From: Astropecten irregularis
Lineage: Eukaryota > Echinodermata > Asteroidea > Paxillosida > Astropectinidae
Direction: 5' to 3'
Assembly (NCBI GenBank): GCA_963971285.1
Contig: OZ020244.1
Span: forward strand, 18,476,001 to 18,540,000
Length of the DNA: 64,000 nucleotides
Below are positions 1 through 11,082 of the stretch, piece after piece; position 1 is the stretch's first letter, and each line of letters begins with the position of its first letter. Position numbers and translations under genes: made by a program. Under the pieces are notes generated by a model. The model had not been told where the DNA came from and did not search any database. It saw only the letters and a program-made list of their open reading frames with translations.

Positions 1-394
1 CAACCCCCATTCGTTAATACACGGGTGCGTCATCTATGGTTTCTGGTGCATAACTGCGTACCGCGTAACGCGTAACGGCCGGAACCGCGTACCGCGCGGT
101 TTGCGCGATCGTTCTAAATAAGCGCTTGTCCTACATGAAATGACCGCGTCCTGCATGACGGATATAGCTCCCATTAGTTTGTGCTCGTACCGTCACAGAG
201 AACATAATTGCTGTGCATCTGCTTTATTTGACACGATTCAGATTAAAACAAACAAACTGTTGATCACATCATATCAATATCACCACTTCAACAGCAACAA
301 ACAAAATCTACTTGGCCTATAGTACGTCTACCACGGGGAACACTTGACTCTGAAGAATCCAGTTTGAGTTGCACCAATTACTAAAGGTAAGAAC
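1..394. other. Left edge, no gene seen
   Basis: The first 394 bases hold no convincing gene. Around 55-115 there is a run of short degenerate repeats of the words CGCGTAACG and ACCGCGTACC. The 60-residue open frame at 140-322 has no recognisable motif and ordinary non-coding composition. Confidence 0.5.
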
Positions 395-588
395 AGTGGC
401 GTCACCAAGGGGGGGCCAGGGGGGGCACGTGCCCCCCCTGGAAAACCTCGTGCCCCCCCGCGTGCCCCCCCCATTTGAGATTTGGGTTGGTGAAAACAAA
501 TATAATATATATTGTAGTGCCCCCCCCCCCAACAATTGCTAGTGCCCCCCTTGTGCCCCCCCAGACTCAAAAGTCTGGTGACGCCACT
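395..588. repeat. MITE with C/G-tract interior
   Basis: The inverted termini AGTGGCGTCACCA (395-407) and TGGTGACGCCACT (576-588) enclose about 170 bp dominated by repeated GTGCCCCCC words on both strands. The paired ends and lack of coding capacity indicate a short non-autonomous DNA transposon. No clear target duplication was identified. The G-tracts could form quadruplexes, but that is inference only. Confidence 0.7.
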
Positions 589-687
589 GGGTAAGAAGAA
601 TGATTAAAATGAGTAAACATTAGCGGACTTTAATACATTTCATTGTCACTTCACGGGGTTCATACGTAAGGACCTACCAGAGCTACG

Positions 688-1228
688 TAGGCCTGTTACA
701 TCCCAACTGTGGCCAATGCCCCAACTGTGTCCGGGCCATGCCCAACTGTGTCAGCACAGTTGGGCATACCCAACTTAAGTTGGGCACAAACGATGCAGGT
801 GTGGTAGGGTCTTAAATCATTTTTCTGTTACCAATCCTCATTAAATTTTGAAAATGGAAAAGTGCTGGCTAAAATATTGATTTCTGGGCGTCTGACTTTA
901 TTTGGCTTGCATACAACGAAGATCTCATGATAATAAACACAATTCCTCTTCAATCTCCACATTTTGTTTCTCCAAACACAAACATGAGATAGACCTATAA
1001 AAAAGCTATATAGGTCAACCTAGCAAAGGTTGCTCTCTATACATATCAAATACGTAGTGTTTGGAGGTTATACTAGCTGATTCGCTGCAGATGTATAAGT
1101 GTACGTTTGTGCCAAACTTAAGTTGGGTATGCCCAACTTTGTCCGCCACAGTTGGGCATGGCTCGGACACAGTTGGGCATGCCCCGAACACAGTTGGGGC
1201 AGAGGCACAGTTGGGACGTAACACGCCT
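688..1228. repeat. MITE with long TIRs built from CCCAACTGTG words
   Basis: The ends GTAGGCCTGTTACATCCC and, reverse-complemented, GTAGGCGTGTTACGTCCC form terminal inverted repeats. Each arm of about 110 bp carries several copies of CCCAACTGTG or its complement CACAGTTGGG, plus the palindrome CAACTTAAGTTG. The 300-bp centre is AT-rich and non-coding. It is a non-autonomous inverted-repeat element. The repeated words make each arm itself foldable. Confidence 0.75.
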
Positions 1229-2397
1229 ACTGTCTGACTGTGCAACTTATTAATGTAAATTAAAGTAGGGCCCCTAGCCTAGGCCTTCGATCGTTACCGA
1301 TTCTGACGAGATGCCCAACATGTTTCGTTGATGAGTTTTAACATAGGCCCTATATAGTAATCACGTAGGCCTGATTCGAATAGGCCCTATTTTTTAACTT
1401 ATCGATTCACAAAGAAATTGAATGGCCCAAATTAAAATCACAAAATTGTGTGTCTTATAAATATTTAGATTTTCTGATGAACAGGCTAAGTGATAGCACT
1501 GATTCATTCTGTCTTAGTGCATGTAGGCCTATGAATGATTTTGACGCAATCATGATGTTGTATCAGTTTAAAAGTAAATACTCTTATACAGATCATGAAC
1601 TAACTGCCGATGAATTTCTATAGGATTTGAAGTTTAGGCCTATACTCTTTATCTGCTTATCTTCAGTGTCATTTTGTTTAACAGGTAAACTACTCGTGGA
1701 ATATAATCTACTACGAGCGATAGGCATACTGACATCTACCTATAGACCGTCACCAACTACATGCGCTGGAGGGAATAGACTGATGAAGTATAGTCTATTG
1801 TCAGCATGATAACAGTTTCGAAAGAGTTCATACAAGAAGGTATAAAACTAAAGAGACTAAAAACACTTTTGTTCTCATTTTCGAATCTGTCCATCTAGTT
1901 TGGTGAGCCCATGGCTAAAACTGAAATGAGGATTGACTTAGGGGCCTATTGATTTGTCTTCCTGCCCATGTACTCAGCTGTCTTGCTTCATATCGTTTCG
2001 TGTTCAGCTAGTATGCTTATTGTTCTGTTTGTTTTATGGTTTTTCATTAGGCAAAAGCAAAATACTGCCCCATCATCAGCCTGTGCATCCAACATGTGGG
2101 TTCCAGACTGCGAAACATGGCGTCGCAGTGCCCATTGCGAGTGGCCAAAAGGAGCCATTCGGTGGATCTCTGATCTCGTCACCAGGTAGGCCTAACGTAA
2201 ATTATCTGAAAAGGCCACACGTTGAGTCGAACGGACAGGCGACAACCATGGAGACCCGTCTGAGCCAACGACAGAAGGCAACTTCCGACACCATGGTCTT
2301 CGGTAACTCACCGCCCCTTGTCACTCTCTCGGTGAAGGTTGACGACGGTAGCGTCCTTTAAATTTCAGATGCCGCCGAGAGGCAAAGTGTAACACAA
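1229..2397. other. Intergenic or 5' region of the 450-aa gene
   Basis: No gene is certain here. A splice-acceptor-like TTTTCATTAG ends at 2049, and a donor-like CACCAG/GTAGGC lies near 2185, so a short upstream exon of the following ORF may sit at about 2050-2185. Neither frame in that interval shows a recognisable domain. The rest is AT-rich with AGGCCTA words. Confidence 0.3.
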
Positions 2398-3750
2398 ATG
2401 CCCCAAATCAACAGATTGACAAACATGTCTTTGCGCAGCGAATCGGAAACGAAGAGCTATCGGCCAAAGAGAGGGGCCGGTCGTGCTACGCAAACTATTC
2501 ACCAGCGCAGGCCTGTGAATGCTTCCAAAGGGCAGCATCTACCTAAATCCGGACATGACTACCGTACGGTGCACTTCACTCTCGGAGTTGCCCAGGTGAT
2601 GAAACACAGTCAGTGCGCCGGTGGGTCGTCTCAGGTGGAGCTCAGGCCCTTAAGGTTGGGAACTGACCCGCAGGTTCCACCGCTGTACGGATGCATCGAC
2701 GGCAAGGGGGAGCTGCAACTTTCGATGGGGGAGTACAACCAGAATGCTCTCGGTAGAATGACGAGTTTGCTGGCAGCGTTGGGATTAGAGGAGAACCCAG
2801 CAACCACTACCCAAGGTCAGCCGAAGCCATTTGTTTTGTTGGATGGAAAGACATGGCCGACTTTTCCGGTTGCTGTGACTATACTTGACAACACTCAATC
2901 TTTTCAGAAAGAACCAGATATCAAACGGAGGCGACCAATCGATCCACCAAGTTTATCTCCCCATTTTAAAATGCAAGAACTAACCGGGACAACAACCAAA
3001 CAACCATCCAGCATTTCAAGACCTACTTTGCAGACGTACTCTTCCGGCTTGAATGGAGTGGTCAAGCCCGTAACCTCCACCGTTGGTATACTGTTAGCAG
3101 AGCCTCCCTATCAAGAAATTCTTTCCCTGAATAAAGGTATGTCTGCGGCAGGCAACGCTGCCTTGATGATGGTTGGTGGAAATGAGAATAATAGCGCCTC
3201 CAACGAAAGGATTGGCGTTTCAGAGCATGACTGCCCAGTGACGCCCAAGCTTCAGCGACGCAAGGGCCACGGTTCCACGGAATCCATCTGCAGCATTGAC
3301 ACACCCAGCGGCAGGCTGTACATCGCAGAGCAACCCGAAACACCACCGCAACACTCTCCAAAAGGACGGACCTTGGCTGAAATAACGGTCCCGGAACCCC
3401 ACCAAGAGGAGCCATCAGAAGACATGTCTGACGGGCTTCAAAACCCCGCAACGCCCGTCAAACCCGAGACGGATTCTACCGGAATCGAAGGAAACAATCC
3501 TCAACCGAGAGAAGAGCTCGTTGTGTCTTCGTTCCTGAACACCACGCCCGAAGATGATCCCATTAGCGAGGTCGCACAAGACGTAGCAGGAGGAGATCCA
3601 GACGTAGTGCAGATTGCAGGACATGGTGCACACCAAGCTGAAGGGGTTGCCAATTTCTTGAACTATCTACAGGAACTGAATAAACTGATGGAGACTGTCT
3701 TGGAAGACCAGCCAGTTGAGACCCCCACTGAGCAGACATTGAACGAATGA
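2398..3750 (+). CDS. Unrecognised 450-residue protein
   Basis: This uninterrupted 450-codon frame is by far the longest ORF outside known families in the left 4 kb, and its codon composition (GC-balanced third positions, few rare codons) looks genuinely coding. I do not recognise the family. The N-terminal 55 residues are basic and polar. Residues about 56-160 look like a folded region (alternating hydrophobics, including a VHFTLGVAQVMKH segment and a PPLYGCIDGKGELQL segment). The remainder is low-complexity and rich in Pro, Ser, Glu and Thr, ending in a short amphipathic helix (ANFLNYLQELNKLMETVL). No signal peptide or membrane segment is seen. It may be the last exon of a longer spliced gene, because an acceptor-like site lies just upstream at 2361-2369. 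The start at 2398 is simply the first ATG of the frame. Confidence 0.55.
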   Translation: MPQINRLTNMSLRSESETKSYRPKRGAGRATQTIHQRRPVNASKGQHLPKSGHDYRTVHFTLGVAQVMKHSQCAGGSSQVELRPLRLGTDPQVPPLYGCIDGKGELQLSMGEYNQNALGRMTSLLAALGLEENPATTTQGQPKPFVLLDGKTWPTFPVAVTILDNTQSFQKEPDIKRRRPIDPPSLSPHFKMQELTGTTTKQPSSISRPTLQTYSSGLNGVVKPVTSTVGILLAEPPYQEILSLNKGMSAAGNAALMMVGGNENNSASNERIGVSEHDCPVTPKLQRRKGHGSTESICSIDTPSGRLYIAEQPETPPQHSPKGRTLAEITVPEPHQEEPSEDMSDGLQNPATPVKPETDSTGIEGNNPQPREELVVSSFLNTTPEDDPISEVAQDVAGGDPDVVQIAGHGAHQAEGVANFLNYLQELNKLMETVLEDQPVETPTEQTLNE

Positions 3751-4538
3751 AGAGACTGAAACATCTTAACATTGACACTGTCTATACGCTTTTGATTATA
3801 CAAAACATACATTCGTTGTCGTTCCACAAATAATGCATGCACATCAAAAGATAGTCGGAGCCGGTTTTCAGATTTTAATATTTATTTTGTCAAGTTTTAG
3901 TTCAGGGGCTTGGTTTAGTTTGTGAAAATATGTTATTAAACATTTTCGCATTTTGATAAAGAGCAAAAACGTTGAGCATTTCTTACTTTTATTATAAAGG
4001 AATGTTAAGTCAAACACTGTATACATACAGCCAGGCTCGTGATTCATGCAAACAATTCGATCGGACAAGTTGAAATGTTGATATTGTTCACAGTATGAAC
4101 CAGACTTAATCTTTTTGAACCAGAAACATGTTACCTGAAATTGTTATTATGATGTTACTTTTATTTTGGATTCGTTCGAGTTATTTAGTTTTAGTTTTTC
4201 ACAAATGTAATTGTTATCCCAAGAAATAAATACGCATCCAGATGTTTTAATGATGATTTAGTTGTTGTATTGTAACCCATTAAAAACGGAATAATTATTT
4301 AACGCATATATCATTTCAAGAACACATGTGGATTTTAGGACTTCTTTGCTTTGGCGACTCCAAGTCACATGGTTGCTTTGACAGATTTCGTAGCATTGCT
4401 TGATTAAAACGTGTGCGTGCATTATAGCTTTATTTTTACAACAGTGATAGACATACTATTTAAACATTAACTACTCGTTGATACAAGTTCAAAGGTGCAA
4501 CAAATTTCCGAACATGATCTAATTCGACTTTGAGATAA
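3751..4538. other. AT-rich spacer, probable 3' flanks
   Basis: This AT-rich spacer lies between the convergent 450-aa ORF (plus) and the first GPCR (minus). An AATAAA word occurs in AAGAAATAAATACG near 4,220 on the plus strand and could serve the upstream gene. Nothing else is resolved. Confidence 0.4.
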
Positions 4539-5510
4539 TCACTGGGCATTCGTGGTAATTGTTACCTCGTTGTGGACTTGGTTCCTACGAATATGCTTGA
4601 TAAGCAAGTACTTCAATTGACACCGAAAATCTTCGTACTTAAAGCAATAGATTATCGGATTGACGAACATATTGCCGGCTACAAGACTAGTAATCACAGT
4701 GTAAAGGTGTTTGGTGTTCCAAATGTCTCCAGACACAATAGATAGTACTTCTATCGGTGTCCAGCACAACACGAACATGATACCAATCAGCAGGGTCGTA
4801 ATGAGGACGTTCTTCTTGGCTTTATTCATCGCATTCCGCTGACCGTTCACCGGATTCGCAAGTTTCTGTCTGATCATTATGAGTATCCTCGTGTATGTGT
4901 AGATAATGACTGTAATGGGAACAATATACTCCATTACCAGAGTCACTGCGATGTAAATAATTTTCAAACCAGACAAGTCGATCATTCGACATCGACCTCC
5001 ATGCGCCTCGAGAACGAATAGCAAATGTGAGCTGTACACAAAGCCGATTGTCCATACTGTTACTTTGGCGATTTTCAGTTTGGTATTGGTCAGTGTGTTT
5101 CGGTGTTTCACTGGATAGCAGGTTGCCATAAACCGCTCCAGCGATATGATGACCAGGTTGTACGTAGATGTCACATTCATGCACCACAGAAACAAATCCG
5201 ATGCCACAATTCGACACACGATTTGGTCGTACAGATTACCATCAACAGACACTACAGTATTAGGACTGCGAACTACCTTCTGGATGAAGAAGACCACCCC
5301 AGTAATACAGTCAATGATGGACTGGTGCAGGATGAGACGATTTGTGAAGGAGCTGAACACTCGACGTCTGAGCAGCATAACGGTGATAACCATGCCATTA
5401 CCAAGCACAGCCAGGCAGGCGATGATGGTGTTGATTGCGTCCAGTACAGGTACACGGGATACTGGGTCGTCAGATGTGCCATTTTCATCCGTAACGTTGT
5501 TAATAGACAT
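4539..5510 (-). CDS. Rhodopsin-type (class A) GPCR, MSINN type, divergent body
   Basis: This intact single-exon receptor of 323 residues has seven hydrophobic segments. Landmarks are the TM1 GN pair (N38), the TM2 aspartate D67, the TM3 cysteine C99 with a partner in extracellular loop 2, an ERF motif at 125-127 in place of DRY, CWTP in TM6, and NPIIY in TM7 followed by a short basic tail. N5 (NVT) and N10 (NGT) are N-glycosylation sequons in the extracellular N-terminus. It acts at the plasma membrane and probably couples to G proteins; its ligand is unknown. The N-terminus and TM1-TM2 match the other MSINN copies, but TM4 to loop 2 and TM7 are clearly different, making it the most divergent intact member. 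The start is fixed by the conserved GCCGCC-ATG-TCT context shared with the copy at 50,599. The upstream minus strand has TATATAATACAG at about 45 bp. Confidence 0.93.
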   Translation of the reverse strand: MSINNVTDENGTSDDPVSRVPVLDAINTIIACLAVLGNGMVITVMLLRRRVFSSFTNRLILHQSIIDCITGVVFFIQKVVRSPNTVVSVDGNLYDQIVCRIVASDLFLWCMNVTSTYNLVIISLERFMATCYPVKHRNTLTNTKLKIAKVTVWTIGFVYSSHLLFVLEAHGGRCRMIDLSGLKIIYIAVTLVMEYIVPITVIIYTYTRILIMIRQKLANPVNGQRNAMNKAKKNVLITTLLIGIMFVLCWTPIEVLSIVSGDIWNTKHLYTVITSLVAGNMFVNPIIYCFKYEDFRCQLKYLLIKHIRRNQVHNEVTITTNAQ

Positions 5511-7200
5511 GGCGGCCTGAATGTTTAACTTTCAATTCAAAGTGTTCCGCTGTATTATATAAAAATGAGTTCCCAGCTCCCTGTCTGTATTACGTTGGTA
5601 GACCATATGGCACTGTCCAAATTTTACATACAGTTGACTTGCTGATTACACTTGTCGCTAAAGCTTTAATGAAGACCAACTATATAGGCCTATAGTCACG
5701 TACGCCTTAATATTTAACTTTTAAGTCGTTCGCTGTAACCCATTTCAACTCAGTCCTAATTTAATAAACTGTCGTAAATAGGGCCCCATCACAATCATAG
5801 GACGCGATGACCACATTGTCGAGGAGGTCTTTTGTCGAGGAGGTCTTTCTCAAAATAAAGCAAGAACTGTAATCTTTCATTGCCGACGATGTTGTTTTAA
5901 TGAATATAACTTGACCCACGTCATAATTTTTATAGACATCATGTAAAATGCTTCCCAGTTGTTTACATGAACACTATGAAACACAGTATGAACATAATTA
6001 TGAAGTAAAATGCGGCTGCCAATGTGGCGGCCAATTTATTTATTTATTATATTTTATCACATATAATGTAGTCTACCACAGGGCCCTGAGATAAAAACAA
6101 ACAAACAATGGAATAACATTAAAACTACAATTGAATAAAGTACACACTAATATTACAAGTTCGTTGACATTAACATTAAAATACGAAGTACTTAAAACAA
6201 ATCTCTATACAAATAAAGAATAATTTTGTAACATTACATATTACTTGTAAGAGAAAACAAAAGTAGAATTAGTGTTACAAATTACAGTAACAATTCAATG
6301 AGCTGACTTTAACTTTAAAAAGAACAAATAATTAAGAATTTAAAATATCATATTGAACCAAGGACTTAAATGAGGCAATGGAGAGGGCTGATCTAGTCTT
6401 TATATTTAAATTATAATTCCATACCATGACCCCAGCAACAAATGAGCAGTGTTTTAAGCATTGAACTGGGGCAACAAGTCACTCTTCGGTGATCTGTCCA
6501 GTGGTAAAATAATTATGCATATCAGAAAAAAATGGTCATATTTTCAGTTAGGTTGGAAGGGGAAAGATTATGAAGACATTTTGTACTAGAATATACTGCT
6601 CGCAGGTAAAGGAATCGCTTTGGTAAAGGCATTCAAGCTAGTGTAGTAAATAATTCACTTGAAGGAGTGTCATAACCTTTACCTAGAATTATTATTGCCG
6701 CATGTCTTTGGAGCCTACACAGTAATAGGTGTCATTTCAAACCGTTCGGACCAGATAAAATTGTCTGATCTGCAGGACTGATAACAGTCACGGCCGTAGA
6801 TATAGAGAATAATAATGATGGGCCTTGTAAAATAAAAACATGTTGTCCATTTCCAGGAGACAGAAAAACAATCCTCGCAAGTTGAATAACGTCGACTATG
6901 ACTGTATGCTTCCCGCGACCTGATTTGCGAATATTGCACACAAAAAAAGGACAATCCAAAGAAATTGTAATCGACATAAAACTACTTCTACGTTCCATTT
7001 TCGTCTGTCCTGTTTCATAAATGCAGGCTCCTTGACCTATTTGGACTATTTTATTTGCTATTTTCCAGTTCATTTTGCTGAGTTGTTTGTTTTTATCCGC
7101 ATAATTCCCTGTGTGATCATTCCGTTCAATCATAACTTAACCCAGAACGGTGTGAACAAACGAATGATTGACAAACCTGGAAATGTCAATCCATATTTAA
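5511..7200. other. Intergenic region with a probable retroelement tail
   Basis: No gene is supported. At 6,020-6,520 an AT-rich block begins with TTTATTTATTTATTATATTTT and contains A-rich runs. Its composition resembles the 3' tail of a CR1-like LINE, but I see no reverse-transcriptase frame. The open frames at 6,715-7,133 have no recognisable domains. Confidence 0.3.
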
Positions 7201-7500
7201 AGGGCATGTACAACATTGGTAACAAGCCAAAACAGAACTATTCACAGATTTACGTATACATTTCACGATAAAGAACTACGGTGCTGAAACATATCGTTAA
7301 AATATTTCAGCCTGAAATGGTGTATTTATCCAGAGAGAATAAGATCAAACACCAAAATCATTTTTGATCTTGCCAAGATAAAAAGAAAATCTATGTTTTA
7401 TAAGAAAAAACAAATCACAGGCTTATTTTTTCATGGACATGCTGGATTAGACAAAGTGTGAGTGCTGTCCTGTCACCTTTACCAACGTTGTACACGCCCT
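7201..7500. repeat. TTAA-flanked MITE, AGGGCATGTACAAC subfamily
   Basis: The ends AGGGCATGTACAACATTGGT and, inverted, AGGGCGTGTACAACGTTGGT are flanked on both sides by TTAA (7197-7200 and 7501-7504). Target duplication of TTAA is the hallmark of piggyBac-type transposition. There is no coding capacity. The interior shares words (CAGATTTACGTATA, CTGAAATGGTGTATTTATCCAG) with the TTAA elements at 41,884, 52,235 and 53,711. Confidence 0.8.
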
Positions 7501-7504
7501 TTAA

Positions 7505-8336
7505 CGACAGGATATCTTTATCATCCCTTTTCCTGGCTGGGGTATCACTAATTTTAAAAGGTCAGGAAATGTTCTTTTTATAAAACAATAGCCAATTTCT
7601 TTGAAATTCAGCTTTCGTTGTGTAACAAACTTTTTGAAATTCTTACTTCATATTGTCTTCATTCATTCATGCGCGAAGTGTGTATCATGAATGGTATCAA
7701 AGAAAGAGGAGGAACTAAGCTTTTCAGATAAGGGTCATTTATTACTCAAAAGTATATATTAAGGTACGATGAAACATTTGTAAATCTCGGTTTCGTTTTT
7801 TTTTTTAGTAACCCTGTAGTTTTCAAAGTCCATGTCAAAAACCTACTATGTGAAAAACTCATCAAAATCGTTACTTAAGTTTCATCCGAATTGTTTCTCA
7901 ACTTTGAGAGAAAAATTTATTAAATCTTAACTTAACTTTATACTGTTGAATAATGTTGTGCAATTGCCTATAGGCTGGATGTGTTCTATTATTTAAATGG
8001 TGCAGATTTTAAAACGTTTACACCAAACATCAATTACTGTTACAGTATTTATATGAATTATTCTCACAAAAAAAAAACATTTATATCAACTTCCACAGTA
8101 TGAGCATTGTGGATAAACTTAAAGATCTCGAAACTTGAATGTAGTCACATATCACTAGTCACATATCAATAACTGCTTTTAGTAAAATACATTTTCATAC
8201 CATTATTAATAATGGTATACGACGAATGTGTTTACTATTGAATCCTACATCTTCAACAAGAAATATGGTTTTACTAAAAAGAAATTGAATGTACTAAATG
8301 TACATGTATTAGTGCTCACGCAGCCATGACAAGCCA

Positions 8337-8370
<34 letters not shown>

Positions 8371-8569
8371 TTGGGAGGCTAATCATCCTTACTGGCAGCT
8401 GGGGTGCTGAATTGCGAAGGATGCGACTTCAACGTGATCGAGTAGCAGGCTTTCATGGGCGCCCTTGGCTGCCAGCCACATCAACCCATATATGATCACG
8501 GAGTTCAGCCTGAGATCGAAAGTGTTTGATTTTTGTGGAGGGAGGAAAACCGGATCACCTGGAGAAAAA
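7505..8569. other. Intergenic AT-rich region with an AAT microsatellite
   Basis: No gene is seen. A pure (AAT)n microsatellite of about 30 bp occupies 8341-8370. The remainder is AT-rich, with fragments resembling the TTAA MITE interior near 7,740-7,900. Confidence 0.5.
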
Positions 8570-8750
8570 CCCTCGTAGCACAGGAGAGAACCAACGCACA
8601 ACTGTACTCACATATGACCCGGATTCGAACCCGGGACACATTGGAGAAAACCAACGCACAACTCTACTCACATATGACCCAGGCTGGATTCGAGCCCGGG
8701 ACACATTGGTGAGAGGCGAGTGCCTAACGCACTTGCCACCCATGCCACCC
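8570..8750 (-). repeat. tRNA-derived SINE-like repeat (two B-box units)
   Basis: The minus strand has a tRNA-like A-box region (TGGCAAGTGCGTTAGGC) followed by a B-box (GGCTCGAATCC). A second related unit follows about 60 bp on, with GGTTCGAATCC. The acceptor arms do not pair, so this is a SINE or pseudo-tRNA rather than a functional tRNA gene. Confidence 0.5.
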
Positions 8751-9183
8751 CAATATGGATTGACGAAGTATAGTTACCTAATCCTAAACTTGGTATCAAT
8801 GCAACCGCTCAATATTAGCAATGTTTCAGAGGAAAACATTTCACAGGAACATATCGATTAATATCAACTTCGTCATCAGCTTCAATTCATTCTCATACCG
8901 TACCTTAAACATTTTAACAGTCCACATTGCAGTTGATAACAACACTGCATTGTAAATGTTTCTTGTTTCACTGCGCATTTGTGTGCAAGCAAAACTGCAT
9001 GAAATAATGTTTGGTGCAATATCGTTATCTACTCAGAAATGTGAAGAAAGGCTATATAGACTCGGTAATCAGTCACTCAAGAACACGATTCTTATCATTC
9101 GAACGCTTTCAGGTAACAGTTCCTCAATATCGTTGCGTTCAATCCAGCAAATAGTCGAATAGGGATGAAAGGGTGAATAGTTA
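8751..9183. other. GPCR 3' flank
   Basis: No gene is present. The sequence around 8,790-8,950 shares stretches (GAACATATCGATTAATATCAAC, TTGCAGTTGATAACAACACTGCATTG) with downstream flanks of other receptor copies near 48,700 in inverted orientation. It is therefore part of the duplicated GPCR unit. Confidence 0.4.
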
Positions 9184-10179
9184 TCAGCCGTGAGAGACGC
9201 CAGTATCAATTGTTGAAATGACTTCCTCATTCCACACTCGGTTTCTACGGAATCGTTTGACAACGAGGTACTTAAGTTGAGATCGAAACTTTTCGTACTT
9301 GAAGCAGTAGATGATCGGATTGACGAACATGTTGCAGGCCACCAGAGCCGTAAGAGGTGCGTACAATATGGAGAGCATGCCTGGCGTATTTGAAGCTATG
9401 GTGTAAATGAACTGAGCTTCTATCGGTGTCCAGCACACCACGAACATGATACCAATCAGCAGGGTCGTAATGAGGACGTTCTTCTTGGCTTTACTCATCG
9501 TATTCTGCTGACCGTTCACCGGATTCGCAAGTTTCTTGGTTAACACGATCAGTATCCTGGTGTATGTGTAGATCAAGACGGTGATGGGAGCAAAGTACTC
9601 GGTCACTGCAACTGCTGAAATGAAGATAACCGTAATACCAGGCTCCAAGAGTATCTGTCGGCATTCTCCAAGACGTGCTTCAAACAGGAAAATTAAGTGT
9701 GAGGCATAAAGTGAGCCGATCACCCATGGAATCACCACAGCGAACTTCAGTTTGGACTTGGAGAAAGAGTTGCGATGTTTCACTGGATAGCAGGTTGCCA
9801 TAAACCGCTCCAGTGATATGATGACGAGGTTGTACGTAGATGTCACATTCATGAACCAAAGAAACGAATCTGAGGCCACGACTCGACAAACAAAATGATC
9901 ATAGAAAGTACCCTCCAAAGACACAACTGTGGTTGGTCCACGAAGTACCTTTTGGCCAAAGAATACAACCCCAGCGATGCAGTCAATGATGGACTGGTGT
10001 AGGATGAGACGATTTGTGAAGGAGCTGAACATTCGACGTCTGAGAAGCATAACGGTGATAACCATGCCATTACCAAGCACAGCCAGGCAGGCGATGGTGG
10101 TTTTGACTGCGTCCAGTAAAGGAGATCTTTCACCGTATATTGTATTCCCCACATCGCCACTAGTTTTGTTTAAAGCCAT
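9184..10179 (-). CDS. Rhodopsin-type GPCR, MALN type
   Basis: This intact intronless receptor has 331 residues. Landmarks are N-glycosylation sequon N4 (NKT), GN in TM1 (N37), D66 in TM2, C98 at the start of TM3 paired with C173 in loop 2 (GEC), ERF at 124-126 replacing DRY, P199 in TM5, CWTP at 249-252, NPIIY at 287-291, and a short tail with RFRRNR basic residues. All seven membrane segments are continuous, so it is probably a functional plasma-membrane receptor. Its nearest relatives here are the genes at 35,719 and 47,431. Tandem, intronless, lineage-expanded class A receptors of this kind in sea urchins are known as surreal GPCRs and are thought to be chemosensory. That role is inference here; the ligand is unknown. 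Confidence 0.94.
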   Translation of the reverse strand: MALNKTSGDVGNTIYGERSPLLDAVKTTIACLAVLGNGMVITVMLLRRRMFSSFTNRLILHQSIIDCIAGVVFFGQKVLRGPTTVVSLEGTFYDHFVCRVVASDSFLWFMNVTSTYNLVIISLERFMATCYPVKHRNSFSKSKLKFAVVIPWVIGSLYASHLIFLFEARLGECRQILLEPGITVIFISAVAVTEYFAPITVLIYTYTRILIVLTKKLANPVNGQQNTMSKAKKNVLITTLLIGIMFVVCWTPIEAQFIYTIASNTPGMLSILYAPLTALVACNMFVNPIIYCFKYEKFRSQLKYLVVKRFRRNRVWNEEVISTIDTGVSHG

Positions 10180-11082
10180 GTTGCATTTGGCGGCGAAAAC
10201 AGACTGTACTAAGTTCTCTATGTGTTAACTGAAATAAATGATTGTTGTTCCTGTGGCAATCAAATTGTATTTTTGCTACGAGTGGAGTTTTATTAATAAA
10301 TCGATGTAGAAGATCACTCAAAATCACGCGGAATTATTCATGTTCTCTGTTCGCTTCCGTCTTAAGCACATTGGAGGTTTCGCTGTTCAACACTGCTTAA
10401 AGATGCCTGGTGATGTAGCCAAAGAATTTACATCTAATTTACCAGTTAATCACGAGCCCGAGTCGATGCGCACTCTTGAATGAAAGACAAAATCGTTGGT
10501 CTATAGCATTTTGTACCGACCTCGAGCCTACTACATGCAGATTGAATAAACAAGTCCCTAGCTCACTCCGGAGTTGGCTTCAGTAAAGTCGTTCGAGTAT
10601 TTTTCTTGCGATTTACAATCGAGTTTAGCTGTTTATGTAAACAGCCGCATAACGATGACATGGGTCACGACCTAATTGTTCTCAGCATATATTACTGACG
10701 TCACATCAGTTGGATGATCCAGACAGATAATTCAATCAGAGGGAAGATTGGATCGAGATACCAAGAGCAAATGGGCGCCGCATTCGTACGGTTTACACGC
10801 CGATACTGAGCTGCTAATGATGATGATAATGTATTGCCTTCATTTTGAAACCTTCTGGATATAGAGCAAACCACGATTAGGCAAAACGTGTAGCATCAAC
10901 TTCTCCACGGATTTCCAATTCACAAGTGACTTCGGCTCAAAGGGTATTAATCAGCACTGGAGCAAGAATGCCAGAGATAACTGATGTAAATGGTGCGAGC
11001 ACGATTACAACGATTCAAATCCAAAACAACAATCCAAACTTCGTTTTAAATAAACTACTGGATATTGGGAAAGAAATTGCTA
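10180..11082. other. Intergenic spacer between GPCR copies
   Basis: No gene is seen. The sequence at about 10,300-10,800 (for example GGATGATCCAGACAGATAATTC and CTCGAGCCTACTACATGCAGATTGAATAAACAAGT) recurs around 37,250-37,460, and inverted around 46,850-47,130. It is therefore duplicated promoter-side DNA of the MALN-type receptors. Confidence 0.6.

Noticed and set aside
317..570. Two overlapping minus-strand ORFs rich in Gly and Pro
   Set aside because: They are produced by the C/G tracts of the MITE at 395-588 and have no protein-like composition.
1954..2361. 135-codon plus-strand ORF before the 450-aa gene
   Set aside because: It has no recognisable domain, the upstream part is intron-like, and a better explanation is a possible short exon near 2,050-2,185.
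5103..5528. Plus-strand ORFs antisense to the first GPCR (and equivalents at all other copies)
   Set aside because: They are frame shadows repeated at every receptor copy. Their translations follow the receptor sequence constraint, not an independent protein.
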